From an uncultured Fusobacterium sp. (GTDB lineage: Bacteria; Fusobacteriota; Fusobacteriia; Fusobacteriales; Fusobacteriaceae): a stretch of DNA of 9,282 nucleotides. The notes under the pieces are model-generated. The model was not told the origin of the DNA, made no database searches, and saw only the letters and a program-made list of their open reading frames with translations. Location: the NCBI GenBank assembly GCA_900545035.1, contig UQXM01000073.1, positions 1-9,282 on the forward strand, given 5' to 3'. Both the position numbers and the translations under genes were made by a program. This document shows positions 1-5,151 of this stretch, in pieces (positions within the stretch are counted from its first letter, which is position 1; the number at the start of each line of letters is the position of its first letter).

Positions 1-342
1 AAATTATCATATAACTTTGTTCTGCCAAGAGTTTACACTTTCCCATAACTTTACTTTTGGCAAACTTCCCTAAAAATTTTGAAAGACGGAATGAAATTAA
101 TTTTTCTTTCGTCTTTTCTCTTTTTTACAAATAAGTATTCCATTCAGCTACTTCCATATATGTTTGAGCTCTGCTGTTTACAAAAGGAGCTACTCTTTTA
201 TAAACATGAAATAAGCTTCCACCGAAGTGAAAGCCTATATCATAGCTTTTTTATACTCAAACATATATGGATTTTTCCCTGCCATAACAGGTTTGTTGCT
301 TAAATATGTTATATGTTTTTGTTTGTAAAAAGTTAAATACTT
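1..342. other. Non-coding region downstream of recR
   Basis: No convincing gene lies here. A 74-codon plus-strand open frame at 79-303 has no good ribosome binding site, and its Phe/Leu/Cys-rich product looks like translated AT-rich DNA. The visible structure is an imperfect inverted repeat (TGCCAAGAGT at 23-32 against ACTTTTGGCA at 53-62, one G-U pair, 20-nt loop), a short direct repeat ATAACTTT at 11-18 and 45-52, and the larger inverted repeat annotated at 153-271. I found no clear terminator for the leftward recR transcript. The region may carry recR 3' UTR, an unrecognised small RNA, or the remains of a small repeat element. Confidence 0.5.
153..271. repeat. Inverted-repeat element, 16-bp perfect arms with internal hairpins
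   Basis: TCCATATATGTTTGAG at 153-168 is the exact reverse complement of 256-271. Inside the arms, 176-189 pairs with 193-205 (GTTTA/TAAAC at the base, then AAAAG-type pairing with one mismatch and one bulged G). A small CTTC/GAAG hairpin follows at 216-219/224-227, and a CTAT/ATAG one at 235-238/242-245. On the plus strand the closing stem is followed by five T (272-276), so it could end a transcript. It could be a structured RNA or a miniature inverted-repeat element; no target-site duplication is visible at the arm ends. The pairing is directly seen; the function is unknown. Confidence 0.6.
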
Positions 343-936
343 TTATAGTTCCTGTCTTCCCTCAAGTGCTTTTGCAATAGTAGCACTGTCAGTGAATTCG
401 ATATTTCCTCCCATAGGAATACCGCTGGCTATTTTTGTAATGGTAATTCCAAATGGTTTTATCAGTTTTGTCAGGTACAAAACAGTTGTTTCTCCCTCCA
501 AATCAGGATTTAAAGCAAAAATAATCTCTTTTATATCATTTGAAGCGATACGCTCAAGAAGTGATTTGATATTCAGTTTATCAGGGGTAATACCGTTTAA
601 CGGGGCAATTTTACCGTTAAGTACATGATATACTCCGTTATATTTTCCTGTCTTTTCAAGAGGAGGAATATCTTTGCTGTCCTCTACCACACATATAATA
701 TTGTGGTCTCTTGAATCGTTGCTGCATATCTCACATAAATCATTTTCGCTGAAATTTCCGCAGACACTGCATTTTTTTACATATTTTTTTACATTAAGCA
801 TAGCAGAGGAAAATCTTTCCACTTCTGTTTCTTCCATATCCAAAACATGAAAAGCAAGTCTTGCTGCGGTTTTTCTTCCTATTCCCGGAAGTTTGTGAAA
901 CTCATCAATAAGTTTCTCTAAATATCTGGTTGACAT
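343..936 (-). CDS. recR: Recombination mediator protein RecR
   Basis: RecR acts with RecF and RecO to load RecA on gapped DNA during recombinational repair. The 197-residue length is typical. In order: an N-terminal helix-hairpin-helix with LPGIGRKTAARLAFH at 16-30; a four-cysteine zinc finger at Cys56, Cys59, Cys68 and Cys71; a Toprim domain with the acidic VVED around residue 85 and NPDLEGETT at 143-151; and the conserved C-terminal region SGIPMGG...FTDSATIAKALEGR. The ATG at 936 is preceded by GAGGTA (minus strand, 946 to 941), which lies in the 12-bp gap after tmaR, so the two genes are probably co-transcribed and perhaps translationally coupled. In many bacteria recR follows dnaX and ybaB; here tmaR takes that place. 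Identification is secure. Confidence 0.97.
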   Translation of the reverse strand: MSTRYLEKLIDEFHKLPGIGRKTAARLAFHVLDMEETEVERFSSAMLNVKKYVKKCSVCGNFSENDLCEICSNDSRDHNIICVVEDSKDIPPLEKTGKYNGVYHVLNGKIAPLNGITPDKLNIKSLLERIASNDIKEIIFALNPDLEGETTVLYLTKLIKPFGITITKIASGIPMGGNIEFTDSATIAKALEGRQEL

Positions 937-948
937 CGTTTACCTCGA

Positions 949-1248
949 TTATTTGTTTTCAGGGGCTTTGAAAGATCTGATAGCTTTTATAAGGTCTTTT
1001 CTTTCTTTTCCCAAATCAGCATTTTTTATAATATAGTCGCTTACTCTTTCTTCGTAGTCAGCTTTCATATTTTCCACAATAATCATAAAATCATCATAAC
1101 ACATATTAGGTTTTACATATTCCTGTAAATTGTTTAAAAGAGTAACTCTTTTTCTGTTATCTCTTATTTTTCTTTCGTTGTCTTCGATTTCTCTTTCAAT
1201 TTTATTTTTTCTTCTGGCTTTTCTTACTAACTCTAGCACATTATCCAT
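949..1248 (-). CDS. tmaR: TmaR/YeeX family protein (DUF496, UPF0265)
   Basis: A 99-residue, highly charged, probably coiled-coil protein without signal peptide or membrane segment. It lines up without gaps along most of its length with E. coli YeeX/TmaR as I remember it: VLELVRKARRKNKIEREIED at 4-23, KIRDNRKRV at 27-35, LQEYVKPNM at 41-49, and MKADYEERVSDYIIKNADL at 61-79. E. coli TmaR clusters at the cell pole and sequesters Enzyme I of the sugar phosphotransferase system, depending on phosphorylation of Tyr72; the equivalent here is Tyr65 (DYEERV). Whether this protein does the same job is inference. AAGGAGGA at 1264-1257, eight bases before the ATG, fixes the start. It is the first gene of an operon with recR. 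Confidence 0.88.
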   Translation of the reverse strand: MDNVLELVRKARRKNKIEREIEDNERKIRDNRKRVTLLNNLQEYVKPNMCYDDFMIIVENMKADYEERVSDYIIKNADLGKERKDLIKAIRSFKAPENK

Positions 1249-1289
1249 AATAATAGTCCTCCTTGAATGAAACTTTTTTCTGTACCTAT

Positions 1290-1318
1290 ATTTTATAATA
1301 ATCTGCGGGAATTTGCAA
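1290..1318 (-). promoter_or_regulatory. Candidate sigma-70-type promoter for tmaR-recR
   Basis: On the minus strand, TTGCAA (1318 to 1313) is followed after 17 bases by TAAAAT (1295 to 1290), a 5/6 match to the -10 box. Expected transcription start is near 1283, leaving a leader of about 35 bases that contains the strong ribosome binding site of tmaR. The sequence is AT-rich, so neighbouring -10 choices exist. Confidence 0.4.
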
Positions 1319-1372
1319 TTAAGATTTGGCTTTTAAATTGAACAGAAACTGTGTAATAATTATCCAAGTATA

Positions 1373-1401
1373 TTGAAAAAAGAGGCGATATATGGTAATA
1401 T
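1373..1401 (+). promoter_or_regulatory. Candidate promoter for ftsY with extended -10
   Basis: TTGAAA (1373-1378), a 17-base spacer, then TAATAT (1396-1401) preceded by TG one base upstream (1393-1394), giving an extended -10. Expected start is near 1408, about 27 bases before the ftsY ATG. It diverges from the tmaR promoter in the 186-bp gap. Confidence 0.5.
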
Positions 1402-1434
1402 TTAAGCATAGATACAATAAATCGGAGGTACACA

Positions 1435-2535
1435 ATGGGTTTTTTTAACAAAATTTTCGGAAAGAAAAAACAGGAGGAAACAGAGAAACAGGAAGAGTTT
1501 GAAATAAAAGAAACAGAAAGCGTTGAAAAAGTTTCTGAAACTGAAAAAGAGCAGGCAGAAATTTCTCATATAATAAAAGAGGAAGAAAAACAGGAAATAA
1601 TTCCTGAGAAAGAGGAGAAAAAAGAGGGATTTTTCAGTTCACTTAAAGAAAAACTTTTCCGTACAAGAGAGGGTCTTTTCGGAAAGATAAAAAATATTTT
1701 TTCAGGAAGGAGCGTGATAGATGAAGACCTTTACGAAGAGCTTGAAGATTTGCTGATACAGTCAGATATTGGAATGGATATGACTGTAAAAATAGTAAAT
1801 ACTCTCGAAAAAGAAGTAAAAAGCAGAGGGATAAAAAATCCTGAAGAGATATATTCAGTTCTTAAAGAAGTTATGAGCAGATTTCTTATTGATGAGAACA
1901 ACAATCTTGATATAAGAGAAGGAGAGCTTAATGTAATTTTGGTTGTGGGAGTGAACGGAGTGGGAAAAACAACTACAATCGGAAAAATAGCTAAAAAACT
2001 GAAAGCTTCAGGAAAAAAAGTTATAATCGGAGCTGCGGATACATTCAGAGCTGCTGCTGTTGAACAGCTGGAAGAATGGGGAAAAAGAGCTGATGTGGAG
2101 GTTATTAAAAAAGCAGAGGGAAGCGACCCGGGAGCAGTTGTTTATGATGCTATTCAGGCAGGAATGGATAAAAAAGCAGATGTTGTCATAATAGATACAG
2201 CGGGAAGACTCCACAACAAAAACAATCTGATGAAAGAGCTTGAAAAAATAAACAATATTATAATTAAAAAACTGGGACATTCAAGATATGAATCAATTCT
2301 TGTAATAGACGGTACAACAGGACAGAACGGTCTTACACAGGCAAAAGTATTTAATGAAGCTACAAAACTTACAGGATTTATAGTAACAAAGCTTGACGGT
2401 ACTGCTAAAGGAGGAATTGTGTTCAGTATATCCGAAGAGATAAAAAAACCTATAAAATATATAGGTGTCGGAGAAAAAATCGGAGATTTGAGAGAATTTA
2501 ATGCCAAAGATTACATAGAGGCGATATTTGATTAA
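1435..2535 (+). CDS. ftsY: Signal recognition particle receptor FtsY
   Basis: FtsY is the GTPase receptor that docks signal recognition particle-bound ribosomes at the membrane for co-translational insertion. The 366-residue protein starts with a short amphipathic MGFFNKIFGK segment, then a Glu/Lys-rich acidic A domain to about residue 64. The N domain follows (about 65-160), then the G domain with GVNGVGKT (172-179, P-loop), DTFRAAAVEQL (202-212, insertion box), DTAGR (254-258), TKLDG (318-322), GGI (326-328) and the closing GVGEKIGDL (344-352). All GTPase motifs are intact. GGAGGT at 1424-1429 sits five bases before the ATG. All nine Gln codons are CAG, unlike the next three genes. It appears monocistronic apart from the small frame overlapping its stop codon. 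Confidence 0.97.
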   Translation: MGFFNKIFGKKKQEETEKQEEFEIKETESVEKVSETEKEQAEISHIIKEEEKQEIIPEKEEKKEGFFSSLKEKLFRTREGLFGKIKNIFSGRSVIDEDLYEELEDLLIQSDIGMDMTVKIVNTLEKEVKSRGIKNPEEIYSVLKEVMSRFLIDENNNLDIREGELNVILVVGVNGVGKTTTIGKIAKKLKASGKKVIIGAADTFRAAAVEQLEEWGKRADVEVIKKAEGSDPGAVVYDAIQAGMDKKADVVIIDTAGRLHNKNNLMKELEKINNIIIKKLGHSRYESILVIDGTTGQNGLTQAKVFNEATKLTGFIVTKLDGTAKGGIVFSISEEIKKPIKYIGVGEKIGDLREFNAKDYIEAIFD

Positions 2536-2599
2536 TTTAACATCTGCTGATTTTAAAGAAATTTTAGAGGCACAGGAAAAGTGTGCAAAAAAATATTAA
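2528..2599 (+). CDS. Possible 23-residue small ORF overlapping the ftsY stop
   Basis: A TTG at 2528 opens a 23-codon frame ending in TAA at 2597, overlapping the last bases of ftsY by eight. GAGG at 2518-2521 lies six bases upstream, which would allow coupled translation. The product reads like one amphipathic helix (NLTSADFKEILEAQEKC) with sensible composition, and its one Gln codon is CAG as in ftsY. It loosely resembles the first helix of GNAT-type acetyltransferases, so it might be the stub of a decayed downstream gene rather than a real small protein. Both ideas are speculative and a chance frame is quite possible. Confidence 0.2.
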   Translation: MINLTSADFKEILEAQEKCAKKY

Positions 2600-2638
2600 A
2601 AATAATTGTAATATGTTGGAAAATTTGTTAAGATATAT

Positions 2639-2669
2639 TTGAGTGGAGTTTACATATTTTTGATAATAT
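2639..2669 (+). promoter_or_regulatory. Candidate promoter for pta-ackA with extended -10
   Basis: TGATAATAT at 2661-2669 is an extended -10 (TG, one base, TAATAT). The best -35 is TTGAGT at 2639-2644 with a long 19-base spacer, so the -35 is weak. Expected start is near 2676, giving a leader of about 70 bases before pta. No terminator was seen between ftsY and this site. Confidence 0.35.
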
Positions 2670-2733
2670 TTAACACCGCTGGAAAAATTTAAAGAAACAA
2701 ATAAATAAAAATAAACTAAAATAAAGCATTTTT

Positions 2734-2740
2734 AAGGAGG
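2734..2740 (+). promoter_or_regulatory. Ribosome binding site fixing the GTG start of pta
   Basis: AAGGAGG seven bases upstream of GTG at 2748. The next in-frame ATG is about 50 codons downstream, inside the conserved region, so GTG must be the start. Confidence 0.85.
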
Positions 2741-2747
2741 AACTAAA

Positions 2748-3761
2748 GTGAGTTTTTTAGGTCAAGTAAGAAGAAGAGCTTTAAAAGCTAATAAGAGAAT
2801 TGTATTACCAGAATCAGGAGATGAAAGAGTATTAAGAGCTACTGCTGAAATCTTAAAAGAAAAATTAGCAAGACCTATATTAATAGGAGAAGAAACTAAA
2901 ATAATGTATGATGCAAAAGCATACAACATTTCTTTAGACGGTGTTAAAATAGTAAACCCTGCTAATTTTGAAAGAATGGACGAATATGCTCATAAATTAG
3001 CTGAAATCAGAGCTAAAAAAGGAATGACTTTTGAACAAGCTAAAGAAATATTAAGTACAGATATCAACTTCTTTGGTGCTATGCTTGTAAAAATGGGAGA
3101 TGCTGACGGAATGGTATCAGGAGCAACTTCTCCTACTGCTAAAGTATTAAAGGCAGGAATCCAAGTTATCGGAACTAAACCAGGAGTAAAAACAGTATCA
3201 TCTGTATTTATTATGGAATTATCTCAATTCAAAGACTTATACGGAAGCGTATTATTATTCGGAGACTGTTCAGTAATTCCTAGACCTACATCAGAACAAT
3301 TAGCTGATATCGCATGTGAAGCTGCAGAATCAGCAAAAATTATTGCAGGAATCAACCCTAGAGTTGCTTTAATGACATTCTCTACAAAAGGTTCTGCACA
3401 ACATGAATGTGTTGATTTAGTAAAAGAAGCAGGAAGAATTTTAAGAGAAAGAAAAGTATCATTCAGATTTGATGACGAATTACAAGCAGATGCAGCTCTT
3501 GTAAAATCAGTAGGAGAAATCAAAGCTCCGTTATCTGATGTATCAGGAAATGCAAACGTATTAATATTCCCTAACTTATCAGCAGGAAATATCGGATATA
3601 AATTAGTTCAAAGACTTGCAGGAGCAAAAGCATTCGGACCAATCATTCAAGGAGTTGCTTCTCCTATCAATGACTTATCAAGAGGATGTAATGTGGAAGA
3701 TATCGTTGTATTAACAGCTATAACTTCAGCTCAAGCTTGTTTAGAATGTTGTGAAGACTAA
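2748..3761 (+). CDS. pta: Phosphate acetyltransferase (phosphotransacetylase)
   Basis: Pta reversibly converts acetyl-CoA and phosphate to acetyl phosphate and CoA in the cytoplasm, feeding acetate kinase. At 337 residues it is the short form, lacking the N-terminal regulatory domains of the long enterobacterial enzyme. Family signatures: RIVLPESGDERVLRA (17-31), GDADGMVSGA (117-126), FDDELQADAA (241-250), FPNLSAGNIGYK (274-285) and DLSRGCNVEDIV (309-320). Ser311, Arg312 and Asp318 match the catalytic Ser309, Arg310 and Asp316 of the Methanosarcina thermophila enzyme. The start is GTG with a strong ribosome binding site. All ten Gln codons are CAA, pointing to high expression. ackA follows after 66 bases with no terminator between, so they are probably one transcript. 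Confidence 0.97.
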   Translation: MSFLGQVRRRALKANKRIVLPESGDERVLRATAEILKEKLARPILIGEETKIMYDAKAYNISLDGVKIVNPANFERMDEYAHKLAEIRAKKGMTFEQAKEILSTDINFFGAMLVKMGDADGMVSGATSPTAKVLKAGIQVIGTKPGVKTVSSVFIMELSQFKDLYGSVLLFGDCSVIPRPTSEQLADIACEAAESAKIIAGINPRVALMTFSTKGSAQHECVDLVKEAGRILRERKVSFRFDDELQADAALVKSVGEIKAPLSDVSGNANVLIFPNLSAGNIGYKLVQRLAGAKAFGPIIQGVASPINDLSRGCNVEDIVVLTAITSAQACLECCED

Positions 3762-3785
3762 TTAAAGTCAAAAAATAAAAATCAT

Positions 3786-3820
3786 ATATTATTGAAGAAG
3801 TAAAAAATATTATTGAGGAG
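3786..3820 (+). repeat. Imperfect tandem repeat containing the ackA ribosome binding site
   Basis: ATATTATTGAAGAAG (3786-3800) recurs as ATATTATTGAGGAG (3807-3820), offset by 21 bases. The second copy carries the working Shine-Dalgarno of ackA; the first carries a purine-rich lookalike with no start codon behind it. This looks like a local duplication of the translation start region. Confidence 0.55.
3815..3820 (+). promoter_or_regulatory. Ribosome binding site fixing the ackA start at 3828
   Basis: GAGGAG lies seven bases before the ATG at 3828. The frame is open further upstream to a TTG at 3813, but that codon overlaps the Shine-Dalgarno itself, and the conserved protein begins at MKVLVINCGSSS. 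Confidence 0.85.
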
Positions 3821-3827
3821 TGTATTA

Positions 3828-5030
3828 ATGAAAGTATTAGTTATAAACTGCGGGAGTTCATCTCTTAAATATCAATTATTAAATCCTGAAACAAAAGAAG
3901 TTTTTGCAATCGGATTATGTGAAAGAATAGGAATTGAAGGTTCTAAAATGGAATATGAAGTTCCTGCAAAAGATTTTGAAATTACAGTAACTGAGCCTAT
4001 GCCTACACACAAAGAAGCATTAGCACATGTTATTGCTGCAATTACTAGCAAAGAGCACGGAGTTGTAACTTCTGTTGATGAAATCGATGCAATAGGACAC
4101 AGAGTAGTTCACGGAGGAGAAGAGTTTGTAAAATCTGTATTAATTACAGAAGAAGTTATAAAAGGTGTAGAAGCTAACAACGAATTAGCCCCTCTTCACA
4201 ATCCTGCAAACTTAATCGGAATCAGAACTTGTCAAGAACTTATGCCTGGAAAACCAAATGTAGCTGTATTTGACACTGCATTCCACCAAACAATGCCTGC
4301 TGAAGCATTTATGTATGCTCTTCCATATGAAGATTATACAGAATTAAAAGTAAGAAAATACGGATTCCACGGAACATCTCATAAATTTGTTTCACAAGAA
4401 TGCTTAAGAGAGTTAGGAAATCCTGAACACTCAAGAATAATCGTTTGTCACTTAGGAAACGGAGCTTCTATATCAGCTGTAAAAGATGGAAAATGTATAG
4501 ATACATCTATGGGACTTACTCCATTACAAGGTGTAATGATGGGAACTAGATGTGGAGATATTGATCCGGCTGCAGTATTATTTATAAAAGGAAAAAGAGG
4601 ACTTACTGACAAAGAAATGGATAACAGATTAAACAAACAATCTGGAATTCTTGGAATTTTTGGAAAATCTTCTGACTGCAGAGATATGGAAAACGGAGTT
4701 GCTGAAGGGGACGAAAGAGCAATTCTTGCTGAGAAAATGTTCATCTACAAAATCAGAGCATATGTTGGAAACTATGCAGCACAACTAGGAGGAGTAGACG
4801 CAATCTGCTTCACTGGAGGAATCGGAGAAAATGCAGCTAAAGTAAGAGAAAGCATAGTTGAAGGATTAGAGTTCATGGGAATCGTAATGAACAAAGAAGT
4901 AAATTCTGTAAGAAAGAAAGGTATTGTAGATTTAACTGGTGAAGGTTCTAAAACTAGACTTTTCAAAATACCTACAAATGAAGAACTAGCAATAGCAAGA
5001 GATACTTACGAAATTGTAACTAAAAGATAG
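3828..5030 (+). CDS. ackA: Acetate kinase
   Basis: AckA transfers the phosphate of acetyl phosphate to ADP, giving acetate and ATP; this is the energy-yielding step of acetate fermentation. From the ATG at 3828 the protein has 400 residues, the usual length. Signatures: VINCGSSSLKYQ at 5-16 (acetokinase/sugar kinase/Hsp70 fold), GHRVVHGG at 90-97 with Arg92, FDTAFH at 148-153 with Asp149, KYGFHGTSH at 177-185 with His181, LGNGAS at 209-214, GTRCGDIDP at 239-247 with Arg241, GGIGENA at 330-336, and PTNEEL at 382-387 with Glu385. These match Arg91, Asp148, His180, Arg241 and Glu384 of the Methanosarcina enzyme, so it should be active. All seven Gln codons are CAA, as in pta and nifJ. Confidence 0.97.
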   Translation: MKVLVINCGSSSLKYQLLNPETKEVFAIGLCERIGIEGSKMEYEVPAKDFEITVTEPMPTHKEALAHVIAAITSKEHGVVTSVDEIDAIGHRVVHGGEEFVKSVLITEEVIKGVEANNELAPLHNPANLIGIRTCQELMPGKPNVAVFDTAFHQTMPAEAFMYALPYEDYTELKVRKYGFHGTSHKFVSQECLRELGNPEHSRIIVCHLGNGASISAVKDGKCIDTSMGLTPLQGVMMGTRCGDIDPAAVLFIKGKRGLTDKEMDNRLNKQSGILGIFGKSSDCRDMENGVAEGDERAILAEKMFIYKIRAYVGNYAAQLGGVDAICFTGGIGENAAKVRESIVEGLEFMGIVMNKEVNSVRKKGIVDLTGEGSKTRLFKIPTNEELAIARDTYEIVTKR

Positions 5031-5056
5031 ACATTTTTTATAAATATTGATAGAAT
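5028..5056 (+). promoter_or_regulatory. Candidate promoter for nifJ
   Basis: TAGACA (5028-5033, 5/6 match to the -35 box, overlapping the ackA stop), exactly 17 bases, then TAGAAT (5051-5056, 5/6 match to the -10 box) with an upstream TG at 5048-5049, making an extended -10. Expected start is at about 5063, the first base of the palindrome that follows. This is the best-formed promoter in the window. Confidence 0.55.
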
Positions 5057-5062
5057 ATATAT

Positions 5063-5088
5063 GTGTGCGTGAACAATTTCACGCACAC
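5063..5088 (+). promoter_or_regulatory. Palindrome at the nifJ transcription start: operator or 5' hairpin
   Basis: GTGTGCGTGAA (5063-5073) and TTCACGCACAC (5078-5088) are perfect complements around a 4-base centre, CAAT. The GC content is unusual for this AT-rich intergenic DNA. No T-run follows on either strand, so it is not a standard terminator. The core GTGAA-N4-TTCAC agrees with the inner part of the Rex redox-repressor site (TTGTGAA-N4-TTCACAA), and GTGA-N6-TCAC also has the spacing of a CRP/FNR-family site. Because it begins at the predicted transcription start, it could be a repressor operator or a 5'-terminal stem-loop stabilising the nifJ mRNA. Role is inferred. Confidence 0.6.
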
Positions 5089-5151
5089 CATTAATAAAGC
5101 AGCAATGTGATTAAATATAAAACTCAAAGTTAAGTAAAGGGAGGAAACAAA

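Noticed and set aside
153..271. SRP RNA or 6S RNA in the recR flank
   Set aside because: The conserved SRP tetraloop region and the 6S open-bubble layout are not recognisable, so no named RNA family is assigned.
79..303. 74-codon plus-strand open frame
   Set aside because: No good ribosome binding site, composition of translated AT-rich DNA, and it runs across the inverted-repeat element; no family is recognisable.
2154..2507. 117-codon minus-strand open frame inside ftsY
   Set aside because: It lies wholly opposite the conserved GTPase domain, lacks a recognisable family, and is explained by the codon pattern of ftsY.
2625..2631. TTGTTAA half-site of a Rex operator upstream of pta
   Set aside because: The second arm that should follow after four bases does not match TTAACAA, so a single 7-base match in AT-rich DNA is not enough.
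2536..2747. Possible riboswitch or terminator between ftsY and pta
   Set aside because: No stable stem, T-run after a stem, or known aptamer motif is visible; only the small frame, a candidate promoter and the pta ribosome binding site can be supported.
3813..3827. Upstream TTG start for ackA, adding five residues
   Set aside because: The TTG overlaps the Shine-Dalgarno of the ATG at 3828, and the added residues are not part of the conserved acetate kinase N-terminus.
5063..5088. Palindrome read as an intrinsic terminator of pta-ackA
   Set aside because: No T-run follows on the plus strand, and the site coincides with the predicted nifJ start; an operator or 5' hairpin fits better.
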